From contig JANBRJ010000049.1 in the NCBI GenBank assembly GCA_027577595.1, positions 1 to 64,000 on the forward strand: a stretch of 64,000 nt of DNA. The letters are read 5' to 3'. Shown here in pieces: positions 54,546 to 64,000 of the stretch (positions are counted from its first letter, which is position 1; the number at the start of each line of letters is the position of its first letter). This DNA is from Coemansia sp. RSA 487. Lineage: Eukaryota > Kickxellomycota > Kickxellomycetes > Kickxellales > Kickxellaceae. The notes under the pieces are model-generated. The model was not told the DNA's origin. It made no database searches and saw only the letters and a program-made list of their open reading frames with translations. Position numbers and translations under genes: made by a program.

Positions 54546-54995
54546 CTATGAAAAGTACTCTGGCTTTTTGATGTTTACGCCATATTCTGCAAGCGCAGCA
54601 GAAAGATCGTCCATGTTAAGCACTGTCTTGCGGTCTTTGCTGTGGAATTTCTTTTCCTTGCTCGCCTGCTGCCGTATACGGTTGTACTGAAATGCATCAG
54701 TGGTCACGTCGGAAATGAACTTCTGCGTTGCTAGAGCAAGCAGCCGCTTAATACGGACATCCGTGCACTCAAATCCTGCCTGAGCCAAATAGTAGTCGGT
54801 TAGCGCGTCAGGGATAATAGGTGCATAATCATCCATCTGCACCAGAAACTCGGCCAAGCTCTTCTCGCTCTGGATCTCGGATCTAGAGATATAACGGCCA
54901 GAAGGCGTTCCTGGTCTCTGGCCTTGTGCGCTGGTGGACGCAGTGGCGTCACTGTTTGTAGGCTGTCCCGTTGCCATTTCGTGTTGTCCATCCAT
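54546..54995 (-). CDS. TAF10: TFIID/SAGA subunit TAF10
   Basis: 149 aa from the ATG at 54995 (MDGQHEMATG); an internal Met at residue 7 is possible. The TAF10 histone-fold is complete: LAEFLVQMDDYAPIIPDALTDYYLAQAGFEC, DVRIKRLLALATQKFISDVTTDAFQYNRIR, and the last helix KTVLNMDDLSAALAEYGVNIKKPEYF. The MDDYxPxIPDxxTxYYL and LLALATQKFI strings are diagnostic. TAF10 heterodimerises through its histone fold with TAF3 or TAF8 in TFIID and SPT7 in SAGA. Shorter N-terminus than in yeast. Convergent with the Uds1-domain gene, with 130 bp between stops. Confidence 0.95.
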   Translation of the reverse strand: MDGQHEMATGQPTNSDATASTSAQGQRPGTPSGRYISRSEIQSEKSLAEFLVQMDDYAPIIPDALTDYYLAQAGFECTDVRIKRLLALATQKFISDVTTDAFQYNRIRQQASKEKKFHSKDRKTVLNMDDLSAALAEYGVNIKKPEYFS

Positions 54996-56053
54996 CCTTT
55001 CTCCTCGACTTTCTTTATACTAGTAAATAAACAGAGACAGATATAAAAAAGATAGTTGTGTGTGAAATGTGTTAAGTGAAAGTGACAAAAAGTTTAAAAA
55101 CTTCATTAGTGATAAAGATGCCAGTTATATATTGAGTATATGGTTAGTGTCACATGCTTTTATATTTTATAACTAATAATTCATAATGGAAACACTTTGG
55201 AAGGGATGTTTGTGTAAGACAGCGTTCCCACAACGTGAAGTTGGCGAAAGTTTGTGAAAGCTAGTAGAATATCCAACTTACGGTTTCTCGTTGTAGGATT
55301 CGAAACTCCCCAAAGGTCTATTTACACGTCTTATTGCCCTAGAAACGAACCCCCTCGCTAAAACAACTCGAAGAGAAGTCTGTCGCAAGGACCCTTCCTC
55401 CTGAGAAGGGTCCATCGCCAGGGATAAAGGCGCAAGGCCGTTTATGGCATCAGAAATAGCCAGATACTATTATATACGGATACGTTAAGGTTCGTTTTTA
55501 CTGCCGGTCAGCACGTTTACGCTTGGCAGTCTGCTCCTGCTCCGATGTAGTTGCAGAAAATGTTGGGGCCATAGCAGCATTACGCTTGGAACTACGACAG
55601 CTTAGCTAGGTCTCGAGATCGGACGAAGCAGTGGCAACGACTCTGCCATCCCCTCACCCACCTTTTGGTAACACTGAAGCTTGCACACTAGGCGGCGGGG
55701 CTGGAACAAGGTGCATTGGGAAGTTTGGGCCAGTTCGCCATTATGCGATAAACTGTCGCACATTCCGCCAGAACAAACAAAAGCTACCAACGTATGATAG
55801 CTCGATGCTATATAATGTCAATGCTGTGTTCATTTGTCGGCTCAGCAAGTCCCTACTCCCCAAGCGCCCCTATGAAAATAGAAGAAATGCCATGTTTGTC
55901 GATACGGCATATATAAATGGCAAGAGGAGCAGAAAAAAGTGTCCTCATGTAAGTTTTAAGGCATCCAAACCAAACTATTCTTTCGTTTTGTATACATATA
56001 ACTGAAACTAGATTCCTTTCCAAATATTGCTCAAGAAGCACACACTTTAGGTG
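54996..56053. other. intergenic between TAF10 and the alcohol dehydrogenase
   Basis: About 1.06 kb. A plus-strand frame (55631-56005) has a zinc-knuckle-like C..F.GxxxHxxxxC string that could be a retroelement gag relic, but too little remains for a family call. No host gene was recognised. Confidence 0.35.
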
Positions 56054-57106
56054 ATGGTAGAAGGAAAAATAAACGAAATTCATGGATGGGCAGCCATGAA
56101 GCCTGGGCTCTCGGTTGAGCCTTGGTCCTACAAGCCCCGTCCGCTTGGCGAGCATGATATCGAAATCAAGATCGACTTTACTGGCATCTGTGGTTCCGAT
56201 CTGCACACAATCAAGGAAGAGTGGGGCGGTACCTCCTACCCTGCAATTGTTGGACACGAGATCATCGGCAAGGTTATCACCAAAGGCGAAAAAGTAACCG
56301 AGTTTAACGAAGGCGATATTGTTGGTGTCGGCGTACAAGTATATGCGGATCTGAAGAAAGACTGCAGTGCCTGCAGCAACAACCTTGACCCACATTGTCC
56401 TAACAGTGTTTTCACTTATAACGCCAAGTATGCTGACGGCGAGCAAGCCCAGGGAGGATATTCCGAGGCTGTCCGCGTCGATGCCAACTATGCGTTCAAG
56501 ATCCCTTCATCAATTGACCCTGCTCACGCAGCGCCATTGATGTGTGCTGGCACCACAGTATTTGCACCAATGCTTCGCAGAGGCGTGAAGAAGGGTGACC
56601 GTGTTGGCGTTGTTGGCATTGGCGGGCTTGGTCACCTTGCTATCCAGTACGCCAGAGCACTTGGCGCCGAGGTCGTTGCGTTCTCGCATTCTCCAAACAA
56701 GCACAAACAATGTCTGAAGCTTGGAGCCTCCAAGTTTATAGATACTTCGAACAAGGAAGAGGTGGATGCGGTGCGCCAATCTCTCAATTATCTGTTTGTC
56801 ACCTCGAACGCTAAGGATAGCCAGTACAACGAGTTTGTCACTTGGATGAACTTTGAAGGGCAGATTATCCTGCTTGCCATACCCGAAGGAAAGCTTACGT
56901 TTGCTCCCTTTGAATTTATCAAGAGTGAAGTGGCTATAACTGGGTCACTGATTGGCGGCGTCAACATCATCAAGGAAACTCTAAACTTTGCAGAGAAACA
57001 CAACATTCGCCCGATCATCGAGCACTATCCGCTCGACGATGTGAATGCAGCGTTGAAACATATGGATGAGGGCAAAGCACGCTATCGCATTGTTCTTACT
57101 CACTAG
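56054..57106 (+). CDS. zinc-type NADP-dependent alcohol dehydrogenase (ADH6/CAD-like)
   Basis: 350 aa from the ATG at 56054. Catalytic zinc ligands are visible: GICGSDLH (about residues 44-51) and VGHEIIG. The Rossmann loop is VVGIGGLGHLAIQYA (about 183-197). AGTTVFAPMLR and the C-terminal Y-x-LDDVNAALKHMDEGKARYRIVL match the cinnamyl/ADH6 branch, which reduces aromatic and branched aldehydes with NADPH. An oddity is the structural-zinc loop, which reads DLKKDCSACSNNLDPHC. That keeps three of the usual four Cys; the first appears replaced, so this zinc site may be weakened. Cytosolic; substrate not fixed. Confidence 0.88.
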   Translation: MVEGKINEIHGWAAMKPGLSVEPWSYKPRPLGEHDIEIKIDFTGICGSDLHTIKEEWGGTSYPAIVGHEIIGKVITKGEKVTEFNEGDIVGVGVQVYADLKKDCSACSNNLDPHCPNSVFTYNAKYADGEQAQGGYSEAVRVDANYAFKIPSSIDPAHAAPLMCAGTTVFAPMLRRGVKKGDRVGVVGIGGLGHLAIQYARALGAEVVAFSHSPNKHKQCLKLGASKFIDTSNKEEVDAVRQSLNYLFVTSNAKDSQYNEFVTWMNFEGQIILLAIPEGKLTFAPFEFIKSEVAITGSLIGGVNIIKETLNFAEKHNIRPIIEHYPLDDVNAALKHMDEGKARYRIVLTH

Positions 57107-57232
57107 GCTGTGGCCTCTTTTCCCAAATAGCTCGTTGCTGTTCTCGTTTCTGACGTTTACATAAACCACAAAACACGAATAAAAGACACTGCCCAAAGAA
57201 AGGAATGAAGAAGGAAAAGAGCTTCCAAACAT

Positions 57233-57820
57233 TTAAACGACGCCACGGATCTTGAAAAGAGACCGGACATAGTATATCTGCCAGCCACAGGCACCAGCAA
57301 GAGCGAGCGTCTGCAGGATAGCCCAGTTGAACATCTTCTTTTGTGTGTCCGATACACTATGTTCATGGACCTCGTTGCGGAACAGCATAAAGTTAAAATG
57401 ATCCTTTATCTCTTCGATGTTGTGAGAAAGCTTGCGGACTTCGTTCTCAGCAGGTGATGCGTCGTGTCCGGCAAGGAATGTCTCCTCCTCTGGTCCATGC
57501 GGATTAAAATTTACAACAATCTCGTGGGGCGCGTTGTTCTTGAAGCAGTAAGAATACCTGCCCTCGGCCGTGCTGACATAGTTGTAGCTACCTTCGCCAG
57601 TGTGAGGCATTGTATATATCGGATTGCGGTTCACATCGTTGATGGTAAAGTCGATTGGTAGCTTTCCGGCTGTCTCAAACGTGATAGAGAAGTGGTCTCC
57701 GGTCTTCATACGTTCAAAGTAGCATTCCTGGGTGTTTGGAAACATAATCGTCGTGTAGGCAGCTGTGAGAGATGCAAGCACGCTCAGAATGAGCACAATG
57801 GATGCAAACGGCCTAATCAT
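57233..57820 (-). CDS. EMP24: p24-family cargo receptor, EMP24/TMED2 type
   Basis: 195 aa. Signal peptide residues 1-20 (MIRPFASIVLILSVLASLTA). GOLD domain with the paired Cys in NTQECYFERMKTGD and GRYSYCFKNNAPHEIVVNF. A coiled-coil stalk (KLSHNIEEIKDHFNFMLFRNEVHEHSVSDTQKKMFNWA) precedes the membrane segment and the short tail YYVRSLFKIRGVV. The tail resembles the TMED2 tail YYLKRFFEVRRVV, although the FF pair is LF here. p24 proteins cycle between ER and Golgi in COPII/COPI vesicles and select GPI-anchored cargo. Convergent with the ADH gene. Confidence 0.93.
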   Translation of the reverse strand: MIRPFASIVLILSVLASLTAAYTTIMFPNTQECYFERMKTGDHFSITFETAGKLPIDFTINDVNRNPIYTMPHTGEGSYNYVSTAEGRYSYCFKNNAPHEIVVNFNPHGPEEETFLAGHDASPAENEVRKLSHNIEEIKDHFNFMLFRNEVHEHSVSDTQKKMFNWAILQTLALAGACGWQIYYVRSLFKIRGVV

Positions 57821-58332
57821 TTTTCCACCTCGACGTCGCCAACGCGTTCTGCTTCTCTCCTTTAGAAATTAGATGCAATGTGGTAAAAAAAAAATAAAGC
57901 TTGAAGCAAATAAAACAAGAAACACGCAAAAGCTGTGATAAATTGGACAGGGCTGAATAAAGAGAGATTGAGGTTGTCAATTCACCTGTTGTTGTAAACA
58001 CACATTTGTATTTATTCACATAAAGCACTTCCTACCTGCCTTTGTTGGAGGCAAGCTATTGGCTCTTTCTATCTGGCTTGCCTCAGATAGACTGGGCTGC
58101 AAATTCAATTCTGTCTTGATTTTTTAGTTTGCGATTACGTCAGGGGTTTTGTCTCCAAAAAGAGTATCCGAGTTGTCATTTTGTGGGAGCTGTGTCACAC
58201 AAAATACTTCTTGCCAAGCTTTTGGAATGAGTCAGAAAGTGATGCCTTTTTCTTTCTGAAAGGTACTTTAATCTCAATTCATTTGTGCCCACTTTTAGTT
58301 TTTCTTTACATTAGGTCTATTTTGTTACTATA
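57821..58332. promoter_or_regulatory. divergent intergenic region, EMP24 / AKR1-type gene
   Basis: 512 bp between two divergent starts. A CRE-like TTACGTCA lies at about 58134-58141. T-rich on the palmitoyltransferase side. Confidence 0.4.
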
Positions 58333-60891
58333 ATGGCTATAACCGAAGGCAATGGTGGTTCCGAAAACCCGGTCTCTATAGAAAACCCAGCTTTGGATCC
58401 CCCAGCGAATACCGAACCAAATGGTGTTTCCGATAACAATGCAAAGGATGCCGCTAGTTCCAACAGCTCTACAACGAACAAGGGCACTCCGACCAAGAAG
58501 GCGCTGGCGCTATCTCTGCCAGCAGCAAAAGCGACCGCGCAGAGCCAGGTATCAACAGAAGGCGCAACTGGAACAATCTCGCAAGCAGCGGCAGATCTCC
58601 AGCCCCATCCAGCCGATTCTGACGACGGAGTAGTTTGGCACGCAGTCCACAGGGGAGACTATGCCACAGCAAAAGAGTTTATCGAGCACAAGGGTGTATC
58701 ACCCGAGAGCAAGGACACCCAAGGCAACTCAATGCTGCACATAGCTGTTCTAAGCGACTCGATGGAGCTTGTCAGCTACCTTGTCGAGGAGAAGCGCGTT
58801 GATGTCAATGTCCGTAGTGAGAATTACGATGTTTCGCCACTGTTCTGGGCCATTAGCCACAAGCGGCTTAATATGGTAATCTATTTGCTTGAACATGGAG
58901 CAAACCCGACGTTTGTTGACTCTGTTGGAAACACAATCCTGCATGCATCGGTTCATGCTGGCGCTGAGTCGATACTTGTATATCTGGCCACTACACAGGC
59001 TTATGCGTTTGGGTACACGGTAGATATAGGCGATTTGCAAGGAGTTACTCCTCTCATGTGGGCTGTGTACCAAAGACGGGCGGAAATGGTGGAGTTTTTA
59101 ATCCGTATAGGCGCAAGCGTCAATGCACAGGATAAGAGTGGGAAATCGCCATTGCACTATTCGTTGATAAGCGAGGTTGATAAAATTTCAATTCTGCTGC
59201 TGGTAAAGGGCGCAAATCCGCTGCTGAAAGACTATAATCAGCGCAACATCGACGTCGACCAAAGCAACGAGATGGAAGCTAGCAACAGCGGTAAATCGGC
59301 GCGGGACATTTCGGCGGAGTATGGGCATCTTCCAAAGTTCAACAAGTGGATCAAAGCAGCAGAAAGCGCGCGCGACATTGACGACCCCGGATGGCTGATA
59401 TTTGGCATTTCGTTGCGCAAGGTGATATGTGCAAGCGCCATTCCTTTGGTGTTTATTGGTGTCGCACTTCTTTCACTCTCGCTTTATCCATGGTTTATTG
59501 GCGTTCCTATGGCGGGTATGTTGCTTTTCGGTATGCAATTTACAACGCAAAAGCTCATCGCAAAGTCAAATGGTTTGCAGTCTCTTATGCGCCTACCATA
59601 CATGACAATGATATTCCAGTCCTCGGCATTGTACATATTGTTTACTTGGGTTTCTCGTGTGCTTCCTGTCACCACACATGGGACAATTGATGGCCATCCG
59701 ATTCCAACGCACAAGATGTTAAATATCGTCTTTTTCTGGCTGTTTGCCCTGTGCATGTACTATTTCTACAAGGCAGTGCTCTCCAATCCAGGGTATATCC
59801 CACGGAATGAAACGCTGCAGGGCGCAGAGTCTGCAGTGCGCAAGCTTGCTACGTCAAACATGCTTGACTTTGAGCATTTTTGCCGCACTTGTTTGAACTC
59901 TCGCCCCTTGCGTTCCAAACACTGCCGCATCTGCAACCGCTGTGTTGCTCGTTTCGATCACCATTGCCCTTGGACCTACAACTGCGTTGGAGTTTACAAT
60001 CACCGCTTCTTTATCCTGTTCCTCATTAATCTCACACTAGGTGTCTGCACATACGCTGTCCTGGTTTACCGCTACATTGTATATGTGTACATTGTCTACG
60101 ACCCAATTCCCGGACAGCCCTGCTATCTGGGCAAGTTTATCTGTGGCGCGTTCCAGTCGGACGCTTGGACCATGATGTCGACTGGTTGGATATTGTTGAA
60201 CTGTTTTTGGGCCACATTCCTTCTTTTCAGCCAGCTGTACATGATATCCATAGGATGCACAACCAACGAGATGCAGACTGGGTATGCAAGAGTAGCACCT
60301 CGAAAGGGCAAGCAGTGCAACCATAGCCACGGCCACGGCCATGGCCATGGCCACCACGGACATGCGCATGGCGGCCTTATAGGCAGGGTGTTTAAAAAGA
60401 CGACGTCTCGCTTGCGCACTCTTGTTCTCGGACTTAGTGGATCTGTGGACTCCGGCGACAGCACAATGGCGACATTCAACTCATTACAAACAAACTCGTC
60501 GGATGCAGGAGTTGGTGCTGGCTCTGGAGAAGCAGAGATTGAGAATGGATTGCTGCCGCCTCCATTATCGCAGTCTGGCACTGCATCTTCCGGGGATATT
60601 CTGCCACAAAACCGAAGCAACAACCAGTCGGCATTTGCTATGAGGCAGATTGGACACTCTAACACGGACCACCTTGATTACGAGAAAGTGAGCAAGAAAC
60701 CGTACAGCTTTGGCCCAATTGATAACTGCTTGAACTTTTGGAGTGCTGGAGAGCGTGGAAAGCTTGGCCGCACCAACTGGTTTGGAACTATGGAGCTTAC
60801 GGATCTGAAGCCTTACCATCCACCACCCATGCCGCAGGGTGATGCTGAATACTTGCAATCAGAACACGTATCGCTTAACGTAGTGGTGTAA
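58333..60891 (+). CDS. AKR1: ankyrin-repeat DHHC palmitoyltransferase (AKR1/ZDHHC17 type)
   Basis: 852 aa. The N-terminal about 95 residues are low complexity. Six or so ankyrin repeats follow (about 100-330; for example [46 protein letters not shown]). Then come membrane segments and the cysteine-rich catalytic core [34 protein letters not shown] (about 515-550), with two more membrane segments. The active-site motif is DHHC, whereas yeast Akr1 has DHYC. A cytosolic loop contains a His/Gly run ([18 protein letters not shown], about 664-681). Such enzymes S-acylate membrane-associated proteins (Yck kinases in yeast) at Golgi/endosomes. Confidence 0.93.
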   Translation: MAITEGNGGSENPVSIENPALDPPANTEPNGVSDNNAKDAASSNSSTTNKGTPTKKALALSLPAAKATAQSQVSTEGATGTISQAAADLQPHPADSDDGVVWHAVHRGDYATAKEFIEHKGVSPESKDTQGNSMLHIAVLSDSMELVSYLVEEKRVDVNVRSENYDVSPLFWAISHKRLNMVIYLLEHGANPTFVDSVGNTILHASVHAGAESILVYLATTQAYAFGYTVDIGDLQGVTPLMWAVYQRRAEMVEFLIRIGASVNAQDKSGKSPLHYSLISEVDKISILLLVKGANPLLKDYNQRNIDVDQSNEMEASNSGKSARDISAEYGHLPKFNKWIKAAESARDIDDPGWLIFGISLRKVICASAIPLVFIGVALLSLSLYPWFIGVPMAGMLLFGMQFTTQKLIAKSNGLQSLMRLPYMTMIFQSSALYILFTWVSRVLPVTTHGTIDGHPIPTHKMLNIVFFWLFALCMYYFYKAVLSNPGYIPRNETLQGAESAVRKLATSNMLDFEHFCRTCLNSRPLRSKHCRICNRCVARFDHHCPWTYNCVGVYNHRFFILFLINLTLGVCTYAVLVYRYIVYVYIVYDPIPGQPCYLGKFICGAFQSDAWTMMSTGWILLNCFWATFLLFSQLYMISIGCTTNEMQTGYARVAPRKGKQCNHSHGHGHGHGHHGHAHGGLIGRVFKKTTSRLRTLVLGLSGSVDSGDSTMATFNSLQTNSSDAGVGAGSGEAEIENGLLPPPLSQSGTASSGDILPQNRSNNQSAFAMRQIGHSNTDHLDYEKVSKKPYSFGPIDNCLNFWSAGERGKLGRTNWFGTMELTDLKPYHPPPMPQGDAEYLQSEHVSLNVVV

Positions 60892-61084
60892 ATCCGTTGC
60901 CCTTTGTCTACTCTACTGCCATTCTATTTTTTTTGCTGAGCAAACTGGTAACATCAAATACAAAGAGTGGTGAGCTGATGTTTTTTTTTCTATGTAATCT
61001 TGACTAATATTTCCTTTGGAGTTCTTCTAAAACGGCTTTTGCAGCTTTCTTCCCTTATCGGGCGTCTGGATTCTTGTAAACTCT
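60892..61084. other. short intergenic, 3' flank of the palmitoyltransferase gene
   Basis: Nothing recognised. Confidence 0.4.
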
Positions 61085-61795
61085 ATGAACCATGACTCGT
61101 CCATTCTCTATTAGAAAATCGAGCTATCAAGAAGAGGGATCAAGGTCTTCATCTTCAAGTAATGGCTGAACATTTAGGCTTGCTTGTGCGAACTGTGCGA
61201 GCCCTGATCAAGTATTTCGATGAATATGAAACAATAAAGCCTAAACCAAAGAGCGGCAGGAGCTCTAGGATTGATGAATATACAATACGTCTTCATTGTG
61301 AATACAGTGAAGAAAGATATGAAAAGAACAAACAAATAGATTATCATAGATTTAGCCCTCGATATTTGTCACCAGTACGTCGAAGTGACTCTGAAATATG
61401 AAGGCATTGTTTCTAGGGTAGCAATGAAGAACCATATGCTCTCCAACCAGAAACGTCAATTAAAAGCAACCTCATAATACTTGCAGAAGACAGTGCTCAT
61501 ATACGCACATCAAACTCTATCTGTGGATATCACAAATTGCAACATTAAAAGGTCAACATGGCCAGTGAATTTTCTTGATCTCCACCCAATTGAAAATGTG
61601 TAAAGAATTTTGAAGCACAAATTATCCAAGTAGCTAATAAGATATTCGAACGCAATGGCAAGGAAACACTTTATTGCAAACACCAGAATAACATCGATAT
61701 GAAATATATCAGCAGCCTAATCAAAGGCATGCCTAAACGCATGAAGATGGTCATCGAAAAGATTGAACAGAAAAACATTGGCTTTTCATTGTAGG
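61085..61795 (+). mobile_element. Tc1/mariner transposon relic (second, different subfamily)
   Basis: A plus-strand Tc1 transposase in pieces. The N-terminal helix-turn-helix is AEHLGLLVRTVRALIKYFDE followed by IKPKPKSGRSSRIDE. A segment KNHMLSNQKRQLK and a catalytic-end block read as LDLHPIENV (normally PDLNPIENVW) near 61575. The tail is NIDMKYISSLIKGMPKRMKMVIE. Most of the DDE core is deleted, and several stops and frame changes separate the pieces. At about 0.7 kb it is about half the length of an intact Tc1. It shares no visible sequence with the inverted-repeat family at 573-5077. Ends were not located. Confidence 0.7.
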
Positions 61796-62228
61796 TCTAT
61801 CTAAATTTGTTTTGGTTTCTACAAAATGCCAATAATATCTTACTGCGCTGGCAGTTAAATACTTGACTTGGTGGTCTGATTTTCTGAAGCTCAACCAAGA
61901 GCATTTGATGCAGCACATGCATCTGAGCATTCTTTGCACTGTGACAAAGGGTTTGTGGGGGGGGGGTTTCTGACGACTTGATCGCATTCTTGCTGAAGTA
62001 TTTTGCTCTGACTGAGTTTCCTTCTTTCTTACCAACGGTTTTATCAACACTGCTCTATTTTTGCACAAATTTATATTAACATATTTTGTAAAAGCGCAAT
62101 TCAAAGCATTGGAAATAGGGATCACGCTAAATTCAGCCTATATTTTACACCCTGAACGTATAAATAAGCGCATAGCCCTCGCTTTTAAGCCCTCTGCCAT
62201 TTGAGTTGCCACACATAATAGAGGAGAA
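61796..62228. other. intergenic, 5' flank of NUS1
   Basis: About 430 bp. It includes a G10 run at 61957-61966 and a TATA-like AT-rich segment close to the NUS1 start. Confidence 0.4.
61957..61966. repeat. G10 homopolymer run
   Basis: Ten consecutive G; one of two such runs in the window, both in gene-free DNA. Confidence 0.6.
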
Positions 62229-63179
62229 ATGCAGGCACTTATTTGGGTTGGGACCGTTCTGCTAGTTGCTGCGTTGACGCACATTGGCGGCCGCAAGGAC
62301 AAGTCGAGCAGTGGCCCTAGCAAGCAGAGCGCGCGGCAGCAGCTATGCGACGGCGCCTGTGTTATTGCTTTGCGCTTTATTCACCTGGGGGTTAACATCC
62401 ACAGGTCGTTCCAGGAGTGGGTGCAGAGCTCTTTGAACCAAGCCGGGCTTGATGTTCACGAGTTGCTTGAGGGAGACGACAATGAGGTGGTGGCCGTGAG
62501 ACGACAGCAGATGGCTGATTTCCTGACATCGCTTCCGCAGCGTCCAGTACACCTTGCTGTTATTCTCCCAGAGGCGCATGAGGACATTGTCAACGATGTG
62601 GAGATCCTTTGCGCATCAAGTCTGCTGGCAAAGGTGCCACGCTTGACGGTCTACATCAGAGGCGAGGTCATAAAGGACTCGGCTGAAGCTATATCTAGCC
62701 GCCTACGCAAGTCAAAGATAGCTGCTCGTGCTTTTGGCAGCACGCCTCGGATTGATCTAAACTCTGGCAACGATCATGTTGAGCATCTTGGCGTCGATAC
62801 TGGCAGGATACCAGACGCGGAATTAGAAGAACGGAAACCTGACATTTACGTTTCGCTGTGGTCACGTAACGACAGCTACCCAGCGCTTTCTGCGCTTGCA
62901 CGGGAGCTAGCTAGCCAGACACAGTGCGGGCTTTTGGATGCAAAGCGGGTAGACGAGGAGTTTATCAAGAACAGGCTGGCTGACCCATCAGGCTACTGCC
63001 ATCCCGATCTGGTCGTTCTTGTTGATGACCTGGCGTGTCTTCCCGAGTTCCCGCCCTGGCAACTGCAGAACGCCGAAATGGTGCAGCTCAGCACCAGCAA
63101 TGCGGTGGATGGGCTTGGAGGTGTTGTGTTTAGTGCGCTTGTGCGATACGCGAAGGTCGAGAAGCGCTGGGGCAAATAA
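62229..63179 (+). CDS. NUS1: dehydrodolichyl diphosphate synthase complex subunit NUS1 (NgBR)
   Basis: 316 aa. An N-terminal membrane segment (ALIWVGTVLLVAALTHIGG) is followed by the degenerate cis-prenyltransferase fold: LPQRPVHLAVILPEAHEDIVNDVEILCAS, LLAKVPRLTVYIRGE, and the late HPDLVVLVDDLACLPEFPPWQLQNAEMVQL. It ends ..KVEKRWGK, fitting the C-terminal RxG motif that NUS1/NgBR contributes to the active site of the heteromeric enzyme. The partner is RER2/DHDDS. The complex makes dolichol for N-glycosylation at the ER. The upstream catalytic Asp of true cis-PTases is absent, as expected for the non-catalytic subunit. Confidence 0.9.
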   Translation: MQALIWVGTVLLVAALTHIGGRKDKSSSGPSKQSARQQLCDGACVIALRFIHLGVNIHRSFQEWVQSSLNQAGLDVHELLEGDDNEVVAVRRQQMADFLTSLPQRPVHLAVILPEAHEDIVNDVEILCASSLLAKVPRLTVYIRGEVIKDSAEAISSRLRKSKIAARAFGSTPRIDLNSGNDHVEHLGVDTGRIPDAELEERKPDIYVSLWSRNDSYPALSALARELASQTQCGLLDAKRVDEEFIKNRLADPSGYCHPDLVVLVDDLACLPEFPPWQLQNAEMVQLSTSNAVDGLGGVVFSALVRYAKVEKRWGK

Positions 63180-63413
63180 AGCGCATTTTGTTGTGCTTGG
63201 GATGCAGCCAATGAAAAGCCACCATGTAGCCATATCTTTTTAGGCATTTTGCACATGTTAAACAGGAGCAGTGCAAAAAAAAAATGGCAAAGGATGAGGT
63301 GCTGACATCACACCGCTTTGTCATTTTTGCCATTTCTTTCTTTCTTGGCACAATTTTTTTCCTTCAAATCGTATATTTCCTTTTCGAATTAAAGCATTTT
63401 TCGAATTTTCACA

Positions 63414-64000
63414 ATGGCAACTCTTCAGTACACTGGCGTTTTTGCCCTGCTGCTAGCTGAGGTAGGTTTTTTTTTCTTTGAAAGACGACAAAGAGTATGC
63501 TGTATATCCCAAGCTGTGGAACCATGGTGTGTATTGCACTCGCAGCACTACTACTAACACATATCTGCTGTTGTTTTACATCTCTTTCGCTCGTTCTCAA
63601 AGTGTAGGTATTTGTGTTCATCCTGCTTATTGTAAGTATACAGTTCTTTTGGCAGTTGCCCTGCCTGTTGAGCGTGATTCTGTGAGCTCCCTGCACCCTT
63701 TATAAACCGCGCACTTCTTCAACTAGGCAGTAGCAGTTAGCTGTGTGAAGAAGATAGCCGCAAGCCCTGCAAGCAGTATACGTGACGGTTGTATTAATTT
63801 AAAAAGCTGATGTGCTTTATCTCCTTGCTGTTCCTGCTTTTGTTTGTAGCTGCCGATGCCTATGCGGTGGAAGAGAGCAATGATTACTTGGTCGTCGCAG
63901 TCAGTCGTCGCACAGCGGGTCATCTACGGCGTACGTATTGCATTTGGTTTCGTGCTTCTTCTATTTGCCGACGCAGCAATGCGTCTCCGCAGAGTTCAAG
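63414..64000 (+). CDS. BAP31/YET-family ER membrane protein, 5' part
   Basis: Three exons are visible: 63414-63461 (MATLQYTGVFALLLAE), a 24-nt microexon 63608-63631 (VFVFILLI) and 63850 to beyond the window end. Introns are 146 bp (GTAGGT..TGTAG) and 218 bp (GTAAGT..TTGTAG), both phase 0. Exon 3 reads LPMPMRWKRAMITWSS..RVIYGVRIAFGF and FADAAMRLRRVQ. It aligns with the BAP31 pattern LP-x(4)-W, x-YG-x-(K/R)-I-x-F-x-F, D-x(2)-x-R-x-x-(K/R)-V-Q. BAP31/Yet proteins are three-pass ER proteins acting in membrane-protein export and quality control. The C-terminal coiled coil lies outside the window. Confidence 0.85.

Noticed and set aside
55631-56005. Zinc-knuckle-like string in a 124-aa frame
   Set aside because: One key position is not Cys and no other retroelement part is nearby, so family assignment would be guesswork.
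1-64000. tRNA, rRNA or CRISPR features
   Set aside because: I looked for T-loop (GGTTCGA) strings with cloverleaf context, rRNA-like blocks and regular short spaced repeats, and found none. A covariance-model scan would be decisive.

Overview
The window is eukaryotic and fungal. It carries recognisable fungal housekeeping genes (RPC11, HPM1, EMG1, EBP2, TAF10, CK2 beta, EMP24, AKR1-type DHHC enzyme, NUS1, BAP31/YET), PMP3-family genes, tandem P450s and a Uds1-domain coiled-coil protein. Introns are few, spliceosomal (GT..AG) and mostly 60-500 bp. A TBRG1-like FYR protein and a CABLES-like cyclin together with sparse introns suggest an early-diverging lineage, for example Zoopagomycota/Kickxellomycotina. 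That placement is inference from gene content only.

Layout. 1-81: last codons of RPC11. 573-5077: a mariner/Tc1-type DNA transposon cut in two by an incomplete Ty3/Gypsy fossil. 6373-8553: FYR-domain regulator. 9956-13027: three PMP3-family genes in a row. 13945-16754: histidine methyltransferase and a mitochondrial carrier. 16911-17883: second transposon copy. 18282-19466: gamma-glutamylcyclotransferase-like gene and a tiny two-exon gene. 21728-24937: homeodomain factor and EMG1. 26128-30038: CABLES-like cyclin divergent from EBP2. 30151-41229: ABCC transporter, S-formylglutathione hydrolase, complex I assembly factor NDUFAF2 and two P450s, all on the minus strand. 41920-42946: third transposon copy. 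42973-47496: CK2 beta divergent from an anoctamin. 48077-54995: a 1,948-aa Uds1 protein convergent with TAF10. 56054-60891: zinc alcohol dehydrogenase, p24 protein and an ankyrin-DHHC palmitoyltransferase. 61085-61795: another Tc1 relic. 62229-64000: NUS1 and the start of a BAP31/YET gene.

Most genes are single housekeeping units rather than an operon-like system. Loose themes are ribosome and rRNA work (HPM1, EMG1, EBP2), ER and secretory functions (EMP24, BAP31, NUS1, AKR1, anoctamin), transcription (RPC11, TAF10, FYR, homeodomain) and detoxification (ABCC, FGH, P450s, ADH).

The most unusual item is the repeat family at 573-5077, 16911-17883 and 41920-42946. Its ends look like mariner ends (TA-flanked CAG..TTTTGCAAA inverted repeats of about 100 bp). 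Its minus-strand coding remnants combine a Tc1-type helix-turn-helix and DDE domain with a zinc-ribbon plus NRD C-terminus that resembles Fanzor/TnpB nucleases. Two copies share the same internal deletion, which implies a non-autonomous family spread in trans.
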